Assembly (NCBI RefSeq): GCF_003605435.1
Contig: NZ_QXQB01000002.1
Span: 1,054,001-1,118,000 of the forward strand
From: Paenibacillus pinisoli
GTDB lineage: Bacteria; Bacillota; Bacilli; Paenibacillales; Paenibacillaceae
Length of the DNA stretch: 64,000 nt
Reading direction: 5' to 3'
Shown here piece after piece: positions 8,789 through 17,779 of this stretch; position 1 is the first letter of the stretch; each line of letters opens with the position of its first letter. Below the pieces are notes generated by a model, which was given only the letters and a program-made list of their open reading frames with translations, had not been told where the DNA came from and did not search any database. A program made the position numbers and the translations under genes.

Positions 8789-9027
8789 TGTCCTCAACCT
8801 TGCTCCCTTCACGCCGCCCGCGTGAACGGCGATATTATTTTGTCGTCTCCGGCTCCTGTCTATAGACTTGTATCTCTCCCAATCTCGTTCTATTACTATC
8901 ATACGAAAATATATAAAAATCGCTTTAGGCCGCTGTCGTCATAGCCGAACCATCGGTACGCTTGCACATATGCTTTAGTAACGGCATGTGGACGATTGCA
9001 GCCGTATTCTAGGAGGATGACTACAGC

Positions 9028-10251
9028 ATGATGGAATGGAAGCTGAACGATCAGCTGCGCCATATTGCGCGGCTGCATCCTTGGTATGAGCCGTTATTGC
9101 GCCTATCCGGCATCACTCTCTCAGAGATAGATAGAAGCCCTCCCGCTCTGTCCCAGCTGCCGCTTATAGACACTGAAGCGCTGGAGCGCCACTACTACGG
9201 GCAAGCTGAACGTACGGAAAGCGGCTTGTCCGTCTATCGGACATCGGGCACCTCGACCGGCATCCGCAAGGCGATCTACTACTCACCCGAGGATGACCGC
9301 CGATATATTGAAGCCAAGACGGCTTCTTATCTGAATTGGCTGGGGAATGATCATGGGATAACGAGGGCAATGGCCGATCTCGGCACAGGCCATGCCGCCA
9401 GCACCGCTATTGCGATATTCCGGGATCTGGGCATTGAAGCGGAGGCGATTCCTTTCACTGCGCCTGTAGAGGAGCACGTAGCCAGGCTTGCGCTGTACGG
9501 CCCTCAGCTCCTATATACGATGCCATCGATCCTGGAGGCCATAGCGGATGCGCATCCATCTCCGCGTTCCCTCCGCATTCGCAAGATCATTCTGGTCGGC
9601 GAGCTGGCCTCAGCGGAATGGCAGGCGAACATGGCTGCCCGCTTCGGCATTGGCGCAAGTGATGTGCTGGATACGTACGGCTCGATCGAGGTTGGCGCAA
9701 TCGCCGCATTTTCCCATGAGCTGGGGCGTTATGTCTTATCGGAAGATGTGTATGGAGAGTCATTGCCGGGTGAGATGCTGGGTTATGGACCGCTAGGACC
9801 TGGCGAGGGGGTCCTGGTGCTCACCTCCTTCTCCCGTACCCTCTTCCCCGCCGTCCGCTACGTCACCTGCGATGTGGTGCGGGATTTTCGCATCATGGCC
9901 CATGAAGGACGAACGCTTCATACCTTCGCTTGCATTACGAAGCGCATCGGACCGGAACTGAAGCACGGCGAGAAGATCAGCCTGTATGACATCGAGGAAG
10001 CGGTGAACAGGCATCTGAGGGACGCGCTGTTAAGAGTGCGGGTAGAATCCAACAAGCTGAGGCTGTATATCAAGAGCAGCCAGCTAGACGAGCGGACGGC
10101 AGCGGCCATCCGATATGACGTCGAGCATCAGATCGGCGATATTGGCATGATGATCCGCAACCGTCTGCTTCAGGGCATTGAGGTTATACATGTAAGCGGG
10201 CGGGACCAGCTTCCCGCAGGAGCTGTGAAAGCCAAGAAGCTATATCAATGA
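9028..10251 (+). CDS. Adenylate-forming enzyme, phenylacetate-CoA-ligase type
   Basis: This 407-residue protein has the core motifs of the PaaK-like branch of adenylate-forming enzymes: phosphate loop YRTSGTSTGIRKAIYY (about 70-85), DTYGSIEVGAIA (acyl-adenylate motif, about 213-224), YVTCDVVRDF (Asp contacting ribose), and a small C-terminal domain ending PAGAVKAKKLYQ, whose Lys is in the place of the catalytic lysine. It should activate a carboxylate as an AMP ester and pass it to a thiol or amine. Its stop is 15 nt before sbnA, so it is the first gene of an operon with sbnA-sbnB, implying that its substrate is linked to 2,3-diaminopropionate. AGGAGG precedes the first of two ATG codons by 11 nt. 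The substrate cannot be read. Confidence 0.8.
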   Translation: MMEWKLNDQLRHIARLHPWYEPLLRLSGITLSEIDRSPPALSQLPLIDTEALERHYYGQAERTESGLSVYRTSGTSTGIRKAIYYSPEDDRRYIEAKTASYLNWLGNDHGITRAMADLGTGHAASTAIAIFRDLGIEAEAIPFTAPVEEHVARLALYGPQLLYTMPSILEAIADAHPSPRSLRIRKIILVGELASAEWQANMAARFGIGASDVLDTYGSIEVGAIAAFSHELGRYVLSEDVYGESLPGEMLGYGPLGPGEGVLVLTSFSRTLFPAVRYVTCDVVRDFRIMAHEGRTLHTFACITKRIGPELKHGEKISLYDIEEAVNRHLRDALLRVRVESNKLRLYIKSSQLDERTAAAIRYDVEHQIGDIGMMIRNRLLQGIEVIHVSGRDQLPAGAVKAKKLYQ

Positions 10252-10266
10252 AAGGTGCTGCTGACC

Positions 10267-11256
10267 ATGAGGGATAGCTGGTTGGATAGAATCGGGAATA
10301 CGCCGCTCGTGCCGCTGAACAGACTGTTCGCGAATTCGCGCGGCATACGCGTCTTCGGCAAGCTGGAGCTAATGAATCCAAGCGGCAGCGCGAAGGACCG
10401 GCCGGCCCTGCGCATCGTGCGCAACGCTTGGGATGAGGGGCTGATCGGCCCCGGCTCCGTCATGATTGAATCCAGCTCGGGCAATATGGCGATCAGCCTT
10501 GCCGCCATCTGCTCCTTGCTCGGCATCCGGTTCATATGCGTTATCGATCCGCGCACCGCAGCCGCCAATATCGCCATTATGAAGGCGTACGGAGCCGAGG
10601 TGTCATACGTCGATACGCCCGATCCGGAGACGGGCGAATTTCTGCCCGCCCGCCTGGAGCGGGTCCGGCAGCTGCGGGAGGCGCTGCCCGGCAGCTTCTG
10701 GCCCAATCAATACGCCAATCCGAACAACTATCTGGCGCATTACGACGGCACGATGCCCGAGATTGCTACTGCGCTGGGCAAGGTTGATTATATTGCCGGG
10801 GGCGTCAGCACTTGCGGCACGATGCTAGGCTGCGCCAGATATATCGCCGACTGCGGGATGGCGACCAAAGTGATTGCCGTAGATGCGGCAGGGAGCGTCA
10901 TCCTCGGCGGGGAGAAAGGGCCTCGCCTCTTCCCCGGCCTTGGAGCGGGGATCGTTCCTCCTTTTGGCGAGACCCGCTTCATGAACTACGCCGTGAACGT
11001 CACCGACCGCGAGATGGCTGCGGGCTGCCGCAGGCTCGCGGAGATGGAGGCGATTCTGGCGGGCCCATCATCCGGAGCCGTAATCGCCGCGCTTGCAGGT
11101 ATGTTGGACGATATTCCGGATGGCTCTACTTGCGTCGCTATCCTGCACGACCGCGGAGAACGCTATATGGATACCGTGTTCAACGATGAGTGGATGCGCG
11201 GGCAATTCGGCGCCTCGATCCTTTCAGAGGGAGGCGATTATGCTTGCTCTATTTAG
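10267..11256 (+). CDS. sbnA: SbnA-type 2,3-diaminopropionate synthase subunit (PLP)
   Basis: This 329-residue fold-type II PLP enzyme is in the cysteine synthase family. It has IGNTPLVPL, the Schiff-base lysine in NPSGSAKDRPA (Lys43), the ESSSGNMAISLA loop typical of SbnA rather than the TSGNTG of CysK, and the phosphate-binding GVSTCGTMLG. SbnA of Staphylococcus aureus condenses O-phospho-L-serine with L-glutamate to ACEGA, the precursor of L-2,3-diaminopropionate. The ATG at 10267, with AAGGTG 9 nt upstream, is preferred over a GTG at 10255. The adjacent, overlapping sbnB makes the assignment firm; a lone family member could have been a cysteine synthase. Confidence 0.88.
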   Translation: MRDSWLDRIGNTPLVPLNRLFANSRGIRVFGKLELMNPSGSAKDRPALRIVRNAWDEGLIGPGSVMIESSSGNMAISLAAICSLLGIRFICVIDPRTAAANIAIMKAYGAEVSYVDTPDPETGEFLPARLERVRQLREALPGSFWPNQYANPNNYLAHYDGTMPEIATALGKVDYIAGGVSTCGTMLGCARYIADCGMATKVIAVDAAGSVILGGEKGPRLFPGLGAGIVPPFGETRFMNYAVNVTDREMAAGCRRLAEMEAILAGPSSGAVIAALAGMLDDIPDGSTCVAILHDRGERYMDTVFNDEWMRGQFGASILSEGGDYACSI

Positions 11257-12218
11257 GAGATAAAGAATTGCGGGCGATCGGCTTTCACTGGCGCGAGCTG
11301 CTCGATGTCATTGGGGAAGCCGTACGGATGATCGACAGAGGCGAGTACGCTCAGCCCCTCAAGCCATATCTCCGCTATGGGAATCCCGCGAATCGCATGA
11401 TCGCGATGCCCGCCTATATCGGCGGCGGCATTCATGCCGCTGGCATCAAGTGGATTGCCAGCTTTCCCGGCAATCTCGCGGGGAGCCTTCCGCGCGCGCA
11501 TAGCGTCACCGTATTGAACGACGCCGACACCGGCAAGCCTTCTGCGATCCTGAACACCGCCACGGTTAGCGCCGTGCGTACGGCTGCCGTAAGCGGACTG
11601 ATGCTGCTACGCTGGCTAGCAAGCCGCCCGCCGGAGAGCAGGAAGCTTCGGATTGGCATTATCGGCTGGGGACCGATTGGGCGTATTCATTTTGAGATGT
11701 GCCGCTGGCTGTTCGGAAAGCAAATCGACCATATCTATTTGACCGATATTCGAGGTATTGATTGGCAGGATGGTTTTGCGGAGGATGCGAAAATCCCTGC
11801 GACTGTGACGGATGACTGGAGAGACTGGTATCCGCAATGCAATGTCGTCATCACCTGTACGGCAGGCTCCGACCGCTACATCGACACGCCGCCCGCTCCA
11901 GGCACGCTCCTTTTGGACGTCTCTCTGCGCGACTACCGGTTGGAGGCGATCCGTGCGATTCGCAACATCGTCGTAGATGACTGGACGGAGGTATGCCGGG
12001 AGAATACCGACATCGAGCTTCTGCACAGGGAAGCGGGCTTGCACAAGGAGGACGTCATGACGCTAGGCGATGTCAGCTGCCGTGACGCTCTCGCCGGGAT
12101 TGCCGCTGGCGAAAGCCTGCTCTTCTGCCCCATGGGCATGGCCGTCTTCGACGTCTCTGTCGCGCACTGGTACGCTCAGCAAGGGAAGAAATTCGGCATA
12201 GGCACTTGGCTGGATTAG
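11244..12218 (+). CDS. sbnB: SbnB-type dehydrogenase of the ornithine cyclodeaminase family
   Basis: The 324-residue protein belongs to the ornithine cyclodeaminase/mu-crystallin fold. Its NAD-binding Rossmann motif is GIIGWGPIGRIHFE (about 150-163). The N-terminal half contains YGNPANRMIAMPAYIGG and GIKWIASFPGN, the substrate-binding region. SbnB oxidatively cleaves ACEGA, releasing L-2,3-diaminopropionate, 2-oxoglutarate and NADH. The TTG at 11244 is the likely start: GGGAGG lies 9 nt upstream and the protein then begins MLYLGDKELRAIG. The reading frame overlaps the end of sbnA by 13 nt, indicating translational coupling. Confidence 0.88.
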   Translation: MLYLGDKELRAIGFHWRELLDVIGEAVRMIDRGEYAQPLKPYLRYGNPANRMIAMPAYIGGGIHAAGIKWIASFPGNLAGSLPRAHSVTVLNDADTGKPSAILNTATVSAVRTAAVSGLMLLRWLASRPPESRKLRIGIIGWGPIGRIHFEMCRWLFGKQIDHIYLTDIRGIDWQDGFAEDAKIPATVTDDWRDWYPQCNVVITCTAGSDRYIDTPPAPGTLLLDVSLRDYRLEAIRAIRNIVVDDWTEVCRENTDIELLHREAGLHKEDVMTLGDVSCRDALAGIAAGESLLFCPMGMAVFDVSVAHWYAQQGKKFGIGTWLD

Positions 12219-12251
12219 AGGGTAGAGGAACTCCCCATCATTGTTTCTTCG

Positions 12252-12280
12252 TTGACAAAGCGATGGTCATTCGCTACTAT
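12252..12280 (+). promoter_or_regulatory. Promoter of ohrR
   Basis: Perfect -35 TTGACA (12252-12257), 17-nt spacer and TACTAT (12275-12280). It lies 80 nt before the ohrR start. Confidence 0.75.
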
Positions 12281-12291
12281 TTAATTTAATG

Positions 12292-12302
12292 CAATTTAAT
12301 TG
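12292..12302. promoter_or_regulatory. OhrR-type operator
   Basis: The dyad CAATT-T-AATTG sits just downstream of the -10 box, around the expected transcription start. It matches the core of the OhrR box (TACAATT-AATTGTA). This fits autorepression of ohrR. Confidence 0.65.
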
Positions 12303-12361
12303 AACCCATTAAAATAGATGATTCGGCTGCTTTTTCAATGAGCTATGTTGGGGGCCTTCTT

Positions 12362-12832
12362 ATGCAAACAGATCAAACTTTGAAGCTGGAAAATCAAATA
12401 TGCTTTGCCATCTATGCATGCTCTCGGGAGTTGACAAAGCTGTATCGCCCGCTGTTGCAGGAGCTCGGCCTGACGTATACCCAATACGTCACTATGCTTG
12501 CTCTTTGGGAGCAAGATCAAGTGACGGTCAGCACGCTTGGAGCCAAACTATACCTCGATTCCGGTACGCTGACTCCGCTGCTGAAAAAACTGGAGGCTGC
12601 AGGCCACATCACCCGCACCCGAGACAAAAACGACGAGCGCAATGTCGTCATTGCCCTCACGGAGCAAGGCAGGCAGCTTCGCGAGCAGGCTGTAGACATA
12701 CCGGAAAAACTGCTGTGCCAGCTGGACGCCTCCCCAGAGGAAGGCGGCTTCCTGCTCACTCAGATGCAAGAGCTGATGGCACGCGTTCAGCAACGTACGA
12801 ACAGTGCAGCTAATATTAAAGGAGACGAGTAA
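12362..12832 (+). CDS. ohrR: Organic-peroxide-sensing repressor OhrR (MarR family)
   Basis: The 156-residue MarR-family protein follows B. subtilis OhrR closely: LKLENQICFAIYACSRELTK, the wing-helix region LYLDSGTLTPLLKKLE, and KNDERNVVIALTEQG. The peroxide-sensing Cys is Cys14. Further cysteines are at 20 and 119; the Cys14-Cys119 separation (105 residues) equals that of the two-cysteine Xanthomonas OhrR (Cys22/Cys127). On oxidation by lipid or organic hydroperoxides it releases DNA. The start at 12362 follows GGGGG at 7 nt; an ATG at 12338 lacks a ribosome site. No ohr peroxidase gene is adjacent, so its main target lies elsewhere, though the locus has its own operator. Confidence 0.9.
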   Translation: MQTDQTLKLENQICFAIYACSRELTKLYRPLLQELGLTYTQYVTMLALWEQDQVTVSTLGAKLYLDSGTLTPLLKKLEAAGHITRTRDKNDERNVVIALTEQGRQLREQAVDIPEKLLCQLDASPEEGGFLLTQMQELMARVQQRTNSAANIKGDE

Positions 12833-12854
12833 ACTCGTCTCCTTTTTCTTTCTG
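12821..12854 (+). terminator. Terminator of ohrR
   Basis: Stem GGAGACGAG / CTCGTCTCC with loop TAAA, followed by TTTTTCTTT. The 5' arm overlaps the last codons and the loop contains the stop codon. Confidence 0.85.
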
Positions 12855-12920
12855 TTTCTGGCTCCAACCGATTAGTGGGCCTGCATAGTCGATTCAATCG
12901 ACTTATACCCACCTCGCCAC

Positions 12921-13570
12921 ACACTACTATTTCGCTCCAACCGCCGCTTTCGCACCTGTAGCGGTGCCTCGCGGCGCTATTTCGCTCCAGCCGCCGATTT
13001 CGCACCTGCAACGGGGCCTCACGGCGCTATTTCGCTCCAGCCGCCGATTCTGCACCTGCAACGGGGCCTCGCGGCGCTATTTCACTCCAGCCGCCGATTC
13101 TGCACCTGCAACGGGGCCTCACGGCGCTATTTCGCTTCATCCGCCGATTTCGCACCTGCAACGGGGCCTCACGGCGCTATTTCGCTCCAGCCGCCGATTC
13201 TGCACCTGCAACGGGGCCTCACGGCGCTATTTCGCTCCATCCGCCGATTCTGCACCTGCAACGGGGCCTCACGGCGCTATTTCGCTTCATCCGCCGATTT
13301 CGCACCTGCAACGGGGCCTGGCGGCGCTATTTCGCTCCAGCCGCCAATTCCGCACCTGCAACGGGGCCTCGCGGCGCTATTTCGCTCCAGCCGCCGATTT
13401 CGCACCTGTAGCGGTGCCTCACGGCGCTATTTCGCTCCATGCGCCGATTTTGCACCTGCAAGGGTGCCTCACGGCGCTATTTCGCTAAATTCGCCGATTT
13501 CGCACCTGCAACGGGGCTTCGCGCCGCTATTTCGCCCCATTCGCCGACTCAGCAACTTTTAGTTGTGCCT
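12921..13570. repeat. Tandem array of thirteen 50-bp repeats
   Basis: The sequence repeats with an exact 50-bp period; the module beginning GGCGCTATTTCGCTC recurs every 50 bases from about 12921 to 13521. A second fixed block, ACCTGCAACGGGGC, lies 31 bases after the module start. Variation is limited to a few positions (GATTTCGC/GATTCTGC, CTCCAG/CTTCAT, CTCAC/CTCGC). Edge copies are more diverged. Because 50 is not a multiple of three, no constant peptide is encoded. It lies between the converging ohrR and methyltransferase genes. There are no unique spacers, so it is not a CRISPR array. Confidence 0.95.
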
Positions 13571-13607
13571 CAGCCGCTACCGCTCCCACTCGCCCCTTCC
13601 CCCGCAC

Positions 13608-14297
13608 TCACTCAAACTGCCGCCACCATACACCAGCGCATTCGGGCAAGGTTGTCAGGCGCTCTCGACCCACGCGCTCAGCCAGCTCCTTCCCGAAGAA
13701 AAATGCCGTCAGCTCCTCTGCTTGCTCAACCGAATCAAATTGATAGTCCATGCGCAGCCAGCGATGCTGAAAGCCGCACTCCTCCTCCAGCGCCCGATAA
13801 TAATCCAGCAGAAATTCCGGCGGTTGAGGCGTCTCGCAGCCGGTGCCCATCGTTTCGAAAATAATCGCCGTTCCTCCCGGACGAAGCACCCTGCCGATCT
13901 CACTCATGACCTGCTCCAAGTTCTCTCTCCACTCCGCTATGCCAGACGCGCACAAGTAGCAGATGCTCCACCCCGACACAACCAAGTCGACGCAGTTATC
14001 TTCCAGCGGCAAGCTACGATGATCGGCAACCGCCGTCCCCCAATGCTGCATGCCAGAGGCCCTCAGACGTTCCCCCGTCAGCTTCAGCATGGCAGCGGAT
14101 GCATCGGTAGCCAGGATCGACTTCACGCTTGGCGCAATCGCCACTGCCAGCCGCCCCGTACCGGCCCCCATATCCAGCACATCCAGTCCCGCAAGCGGCT
14201 TAATCTCATTCATAATCTCCATCAGCTTAGGCTGCGAGGCAATCAACTGGTCATATCGCTCTGCTTCCTTGTTATAAATCTCGTCATGGTTTGGCAT
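13608..14297 (-). CDS. Class I SAM-dependent methyltransferase
   Basis: The 229-residue protein has the class I methyltransferase motifs: VLDMGAGTGRLAVAIA (SAM-binding motif I, about 40-55), ILATDASAAML (acidic ribose-contacting residue), SLPLEDNCVDLVVSGWSICYL (motif II/III) and GRVLRPGGTAIIFETMG. It belongs to the UbiE/COQ5-like or methyltransferase-11 group, whose substrates range widely. AAGGGGG precedes the ATG. It converges on the 50-bp array. The acceptor molecule cannot be inferred. Confidence 0.85.
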   Translation of the reverse strand: MPNHDEIYNKEAERYDQLIASQPKLMEIMNEIKPLAGLDVLDMGAGTGRLAVAIAPSVKSILATDASAAMLKLTGERLRASGMQHWGTAVADHRSLPLEDNCVDLVVSGWSICYLCASGIAEWRENLEQVMSEIGRVLRPGGTAIIFETMGTGCETPQPPEFLLDYYRALEEECGFQHRWLRMDYQFDSVEQAEELTAFFFGKELAERVGRERLTTLPECAGVWWRQFE

Positions 14298-14434
14298 CCC
14301 GAACGTCCCCCTTAAATATGTGTTTCCCCTACTCTAAACGTTGCCGCAACGTGAAGGTCAAGCCGTGTCTTTCAGGTTATTTCCGGGTAGAGGACATGCT
14401 ATAATAGGCGGGAGACTATTCCGGAGGTACACTT

Positions 14435-15064
14435 GTGCGCAAAAAGCTTCTAATGGCGTTGAGCTACATAGCCGTCGCTGTCATCATTTATTTGTACGGG
14501 GAGACAATCCTGTCCTGGTTCCAGCAGTCGGAGAATTTGCTTCTAGTCGCCGTGATGGCTACTATGATGGCGCTTTTCCCCATCATTCCCTATCCCGTAA
14601 TAGGCGGAGTGATCGGCGCCGCGCTTGGACCGGCAATGGGTGCTGCCATCACCTGGGTTGGATCGGCAGCGGCATCTATCCTGATGTTTTTGTTCGTGCG
14701 ATACGGCTTTCAAGAGTGGGGAGAGCGGGCGCTTCACCGCTACAAAAGCATAGACAAAGTAACGACGCTGTTCGAGCGTAACGCGTTCCTCGCTATTCTG
14801 TTCGCCCGCTTGCTGCCCTTCATTCCATCTATCATTATCAACGTATATGCGGCGCTCAGTCGGGTCGGCTTTCTCTCTTATGCCATCGCTTCATCCGTCG
14901 GCAAAATCCCTGCCATGCTCCTCTTCGCCATGGTTGGCGACAATCTGATGAGCAACCCCAAGAGCAGCCTGACGACAGTTGCCGTATACGGCATATTTCT
15001 CGTCATTTCCTTGGGCGCATACCGTCTGTGGCAGAAGAAGCGCGCCGCGCAAGAGCTCGTATGA
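14435..15064 (+). CDS. TVP38/TMEM64 (DedA-like) membrane protein
   Basis: The 209-residue protein is almost entirely hydrophobic with about five or six membrane segments. It carries the SNARE-associated/VTT signature: FPIIPYPVIGGVIGAALG, AAITWVGSAAASILMFLFVRYGF, and ARLLPFIPSIIINVYAALSRVGFLSYAIASSVGKIPAM. Relatives act as lipid scramblases or transporters of polyprenyl carriers. GTG start with GGAGG 7 nt upstream; a TATAAT (14400-14405) precedes it with a weak -35. It stands alone between the methyltransferase and the cyclophilin gene. Confidence 0.85.
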   Translation: MRKKLLMALSYIAVAVIIYLYGETILSWFQQSENLLLVAVMATMMALFPIIPYPVIGGVIGAALGPAMGAAITWVGSAAASILMFLFVRYGFQEWGERALHRYKSIDKVTTLFERNAFLAILFARLLPFIPSIIINVYAALSRVGFLSYAIASSVGKIPAMLLFAMVGDNLMSNPKSSLTTVAVYGIFLVISLGAYRLWQKKRAAQELV

Positions 15065-15179
15065 GCCTAATGGCAGGTTAGATTTTGGAGCGGGCACTAT
15101 GGTAGAATAAGGTCGGTGTCCGCCATACAAACAACGACAATTATTGATCTAAAGAACCTTATTGGGAGGAATCCAATCT

Positions 15180-15944
15180 ATGCAACGTTTTAGGCTAAAA
15201 AGAAGCTTTGGCGCCGCGCTGCTGCTGTGCATCGTATTTGCGCTGATCGTGTCGGGTTGTGGTGTTGACCAGGGCAAGCCGGCTGACAAGGAGCCGGGCA
15301 AAGGCGGCTCAACGCCGACAGAGACGGCTACGCCTTCGCCATCCCCTTCGCCATCGCCTTCGCCTTCCGAGGAGCCGGCCGATGAGCTTGAGCTGCTGGG
15401 ACCGGAGAAGCATCCGGTCGTAACGATCGAGATCAGCAACGACGAGATCATCAAAGTCGAGCTGTACCCGGAAGTTGCGCCGAATACCGTCAACAACTTT
15501 ATCTCGCTGATCGACAAAGGCTACTATGACGGCGTTATCTTCCACCGTGTCATTCCAGGCTTCATGATCCAAGGCGGCGACCCGCAGGGCAATGGCACCG
15601 GCGGTCCGGGCTACACGATCAAAGGCGAGTTCTCGTTCAACGGGTTCACCAACAATTTGAAGCATACCAAAGGCGTTATCTCCATGGCGCGTACGATGGT
15701 GCCGGATTCCGCAGGCTCGCAGTTTTTCATCATGACGGAAGACGCGCCGCATCTGGACAATCAATATGCCGCATTCGGCAAAGTCATTGAGGGCATGGAG
15801 GCGGTAGAGAAAATCGTCAATCAGGAGCGCGATGCGGAAGACAAGCCGCTTGAGCCGCTATCGATGAAGAAAGTGACCGTCGATAAAAAGGACATGACCT
15901 TCGAGGAGCCGGAGACCATTCCTGTACCATCCTCCAATCCATAA
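15180..15944 (+). CDS. Cyclophilin-type peptidyl-prolyl isomerase lipoprotein
   Basis: The 254-residue protein starts with a lipoprotein signal (ALIVSGCG, Cys about 25), a Ser-Pro-rich linker (about 50-62), and a cyclophilin domain (about 80-235). The domain shows FHRVIPGFMIQGGDPQ, with the catalytic Arg and Phe, then GVISMAR and SAGSQFFI. It should be anchored to the outer face of the membrane and catalyse prolyl isomerisation of exported proteins. GGGAGG lies 10 nt before the ATG at 15180; an upstream ATG at 15162 is ignored. A strong terminator follows, so it is monocistronic. Confidence 0.9.
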   Translation: MQRFRLKRSFGAALLLCIVFALIVSGCGVDQGKPADKEPGKGGSTPTETATPSPSPSPSPSPSEEPADELELLGPEKHPVVTIEISNDEIIKVELYPEVAPNTVNNFISLIDKGYYDGVIFHRVIPGFMIQGGDPQGNGTGGPGYTIKGEFSFNGFTNNLKHTKGVISMARTMVPDSAGSQFFIMTEDAPHLDNQYAAFGKVIEGMEAVEKIVNQERDAEDKPLEPLSMKKVTVDKKDMTFEEPETIPVPSSNP

Positions 15945-15948
15945 CGAA

Positions 15949-16002
15949 CAAAAGCATGTGCGAGCTTTTCTGTTGAAGAAAAGCTGCACATGCTTTTTTT
16001 TG
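15949..16002 (+). terminator. Terminator after the cyclophilin gene
   Basis: Long imperfect stem AAAGCATGTGC-AGCTTTTC / GAAAAGCT-GCACATGCTTT with a 7-nt loop, ending in eight T. Confidence 0.9.
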
Positions 16003-16141
16003 CTCCAGACTGCTGCTTGTTCCGGCACTGCCGCAGTGTCTCGCACAGCAATCCGCTCTGACTTTTTGCTCCTACCCACACCCCTGCTTATATCACAGCT
16101 GAAGCGTCTCGCATGAAGCAACCCGCTCTTTCTTCATGCTT

Positions 16142-17779
16142 CTATCCAGGCTGCTGCCTGTTCCGGTACTGCTGCGGCGTTTCTCCCGCGTACTTCTTGA
16201 AGGAATAGCTGAAATAATGGGCATTCTCGTAGCCCAGATGCTCGGCGATTTCATGTACTTTCATTTTGGTGTTTTTGAGCAGCTTTTTCGCTGAGCCCAT
16301 CTTCGTGTCGATGATGTATTCATTAATCGTCTCGCCGGTTTCCCGCTTGAATACGGCGCACAGATAGCTGGTCGACATGTAGATCTCGCTCGCAATATCG
16401 GCGAGAGAGATATTGTCCATATAGTTCTGGTTGACGTAGCTTTTGATTTGCTCCACCAGCGCATGATGCTTTTGATTGTATTTGGCGCCATAATAGTCTG
16501 CGATGCACAGAAGCATGGCGCTGACATGTTTTTTGATATCGGTCAGCGTTTCGTCGCGCATGATCGATTCCATGGAGGCCGTATAGCTGGCCGTCACCTC
16601 CGCCGACTCCCCCTCCGTCTCGCATATTTCACGATAGGCGGTAATAATCAGCTCCAGGAACAATCCCCGTATATAATCCTGTGATAGCTGGGTCGCCCCC
16701 GCAAGCAGCGCGCCATATTGCTCAATCGCTTGCTTGACCCGCGGCTTATTGCCTGTCTTGATCTCGTCCAGAAGCTGCTTTTGCAGCTCCCCCAGCTTGG
16801 CGCTTCCTTTCAAGTCGTTCAACTTGCCCAAGGCATTCGAGTCAGCGATGTCGTTGAAATGGATAATGGAGCCGTTGCCCGTGTAGAACTTGTAGCCGAT
16901 CGCATTGCATGCCCGGCTATAGGACAGGCTCGCCGCTTCCATGCTGACGCAATGGCCAACCCCGATCGACACCGTAATTCCATCAAAGTCGAGCAGCAGC
17001 TGCTCGATGCTCTCGAATATTTGCTCCATCCGCAATTCATGGCAATAGTCACCGCTCAGGATGATGACGAATTCATTTTCCCGCGCGGTGGTAAAGCAAA
17101 TGCCCGCCTGATAATTGCTTAGCACCTGCTCAATTAAATTTTTGATCGAAAAGTTGAAAAAATGAACCCGCTCGATCCCCCTGTTTTTCACCTTCAAGTC
17201 ATACTCGTCAATCTGCGCTACCGCCACGACCATATCTTGACCGGCTTGAAACGGCAGACGGAAATAGTCGAGCCTCTCCTGCAGCTCTTCCTCGCTCCCG
17301 ACCTGCTCCATCATGAGCTGATTCAAAAACTTATCGCGCATCAGCGCCATATTCTCCTCCAGCTGCTGCTCCAGCCGCTTCAGCACTTGCTCGCGCTGAA
17401 ACTCCATCTCGATCGCATCTCGCACTTTTTTGAGCACGGCGACAACTTCCTTAAGTTGGATCGGCTTGAGGATATAACCGGCCGCCTGCACGTTCAGCGC
17501 GAGTCTGGCGTAATTGAAATCCTGCACGCCGCTAATCAGTACCGTCTTCGTGCGCATGCCGTGCTCCATCAGCTGATTGGCGACCTCAAGCCCATTGTAA
17601 AAGGGCATCTTGATATCCGTCACCAAGATATCGGGCTGCCGCTCCATGCAAAGCTCCAGCGCCTCTTGCCCGTTCCCGGCGAGTCCAATGACCTCCATGC
17701 CGAGCTCGCTCCAAGGAATCGTATCGCATAATATCTCTTTCACCAGGTAATCATCATCAGCCAGAATAACCGTTAGCAT
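16142..17779 (-). CDS. YesN-type response regulator (REC + AraC)
   Basis: The 545-residue protein begins with a receiver domain (ILADDDYLVKE; phospho-acceptor Asp55 in ILVTDIKMPF), continues with a ~270-residue middle region typical of YesN, and ends with an AraC-type double helix-turn-helix (about 445-540: NISLADIASEIYMSTSYLC, then VHEIAEHLGYENAHYFSYSFKKY). It should bind DNA near the divergent sugar ABC cluster and activate it on phosphorylation by the adjacent YesM kinase. The start overlaps the end of the kinase gene by 23 nt. Two adjacent ATG codons follow GGGGG; the second gives better spacing. An open frame extends upstream but lies inside the kinase gene. Confidence 0.92.
   Translation of the reverse strand: MLTVILADDDYLVKEILCDTIPWSELGMEVIGLAGNGQEALELCMERQPDILVTDIKMPFYNGLEVANQLMEHGMRTKTVLISGVQDFNYARLALNVQAAGYILKPIQLKEVVAVLKKVRDAIEMEFQREQVLKRLEQQLEENMALMRDKFLNQLMMEQVGSEEELQERLDYFRLPFQAGQDMVVAVAQIDEYDLKVKNRGIERVHFFNFSIKNLIEQVLSNYQAGICFTTARENEFVIILSGDYCHELRMEQIFESIEQLLLDFDGITVSIGVGHCVSMEAASLSYSRACNAIGYKFYTGNGSIIHFNDIADSNALGKLNDLKGSAKLGELQKQLLDEIKTGNKPRVKQAIEQYGALLAGATQLSQDYIRGLFLELIITAYREICETEGESAEVTASYTASMESIMRDETLTDIKKHVSAMLLCIADYYGAKYNQKHHALVEQIKSYVNQNYMDNISLADIASEIYMSTSYLCAVFKRETGETINEYIIDTKMGSAKKLLKNTKMKVHEIAEHLGYENAHYFSYSFKKYAGETPQQYRNRQQPG

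Noticed and set aside
12964..13488. 174-residue open frame through the first repeat array
   Set aside because: It is a by-product of the 50-bp array (three units equal 50 codons). It has no ribosome site and the peptide just mirrors the repeats.
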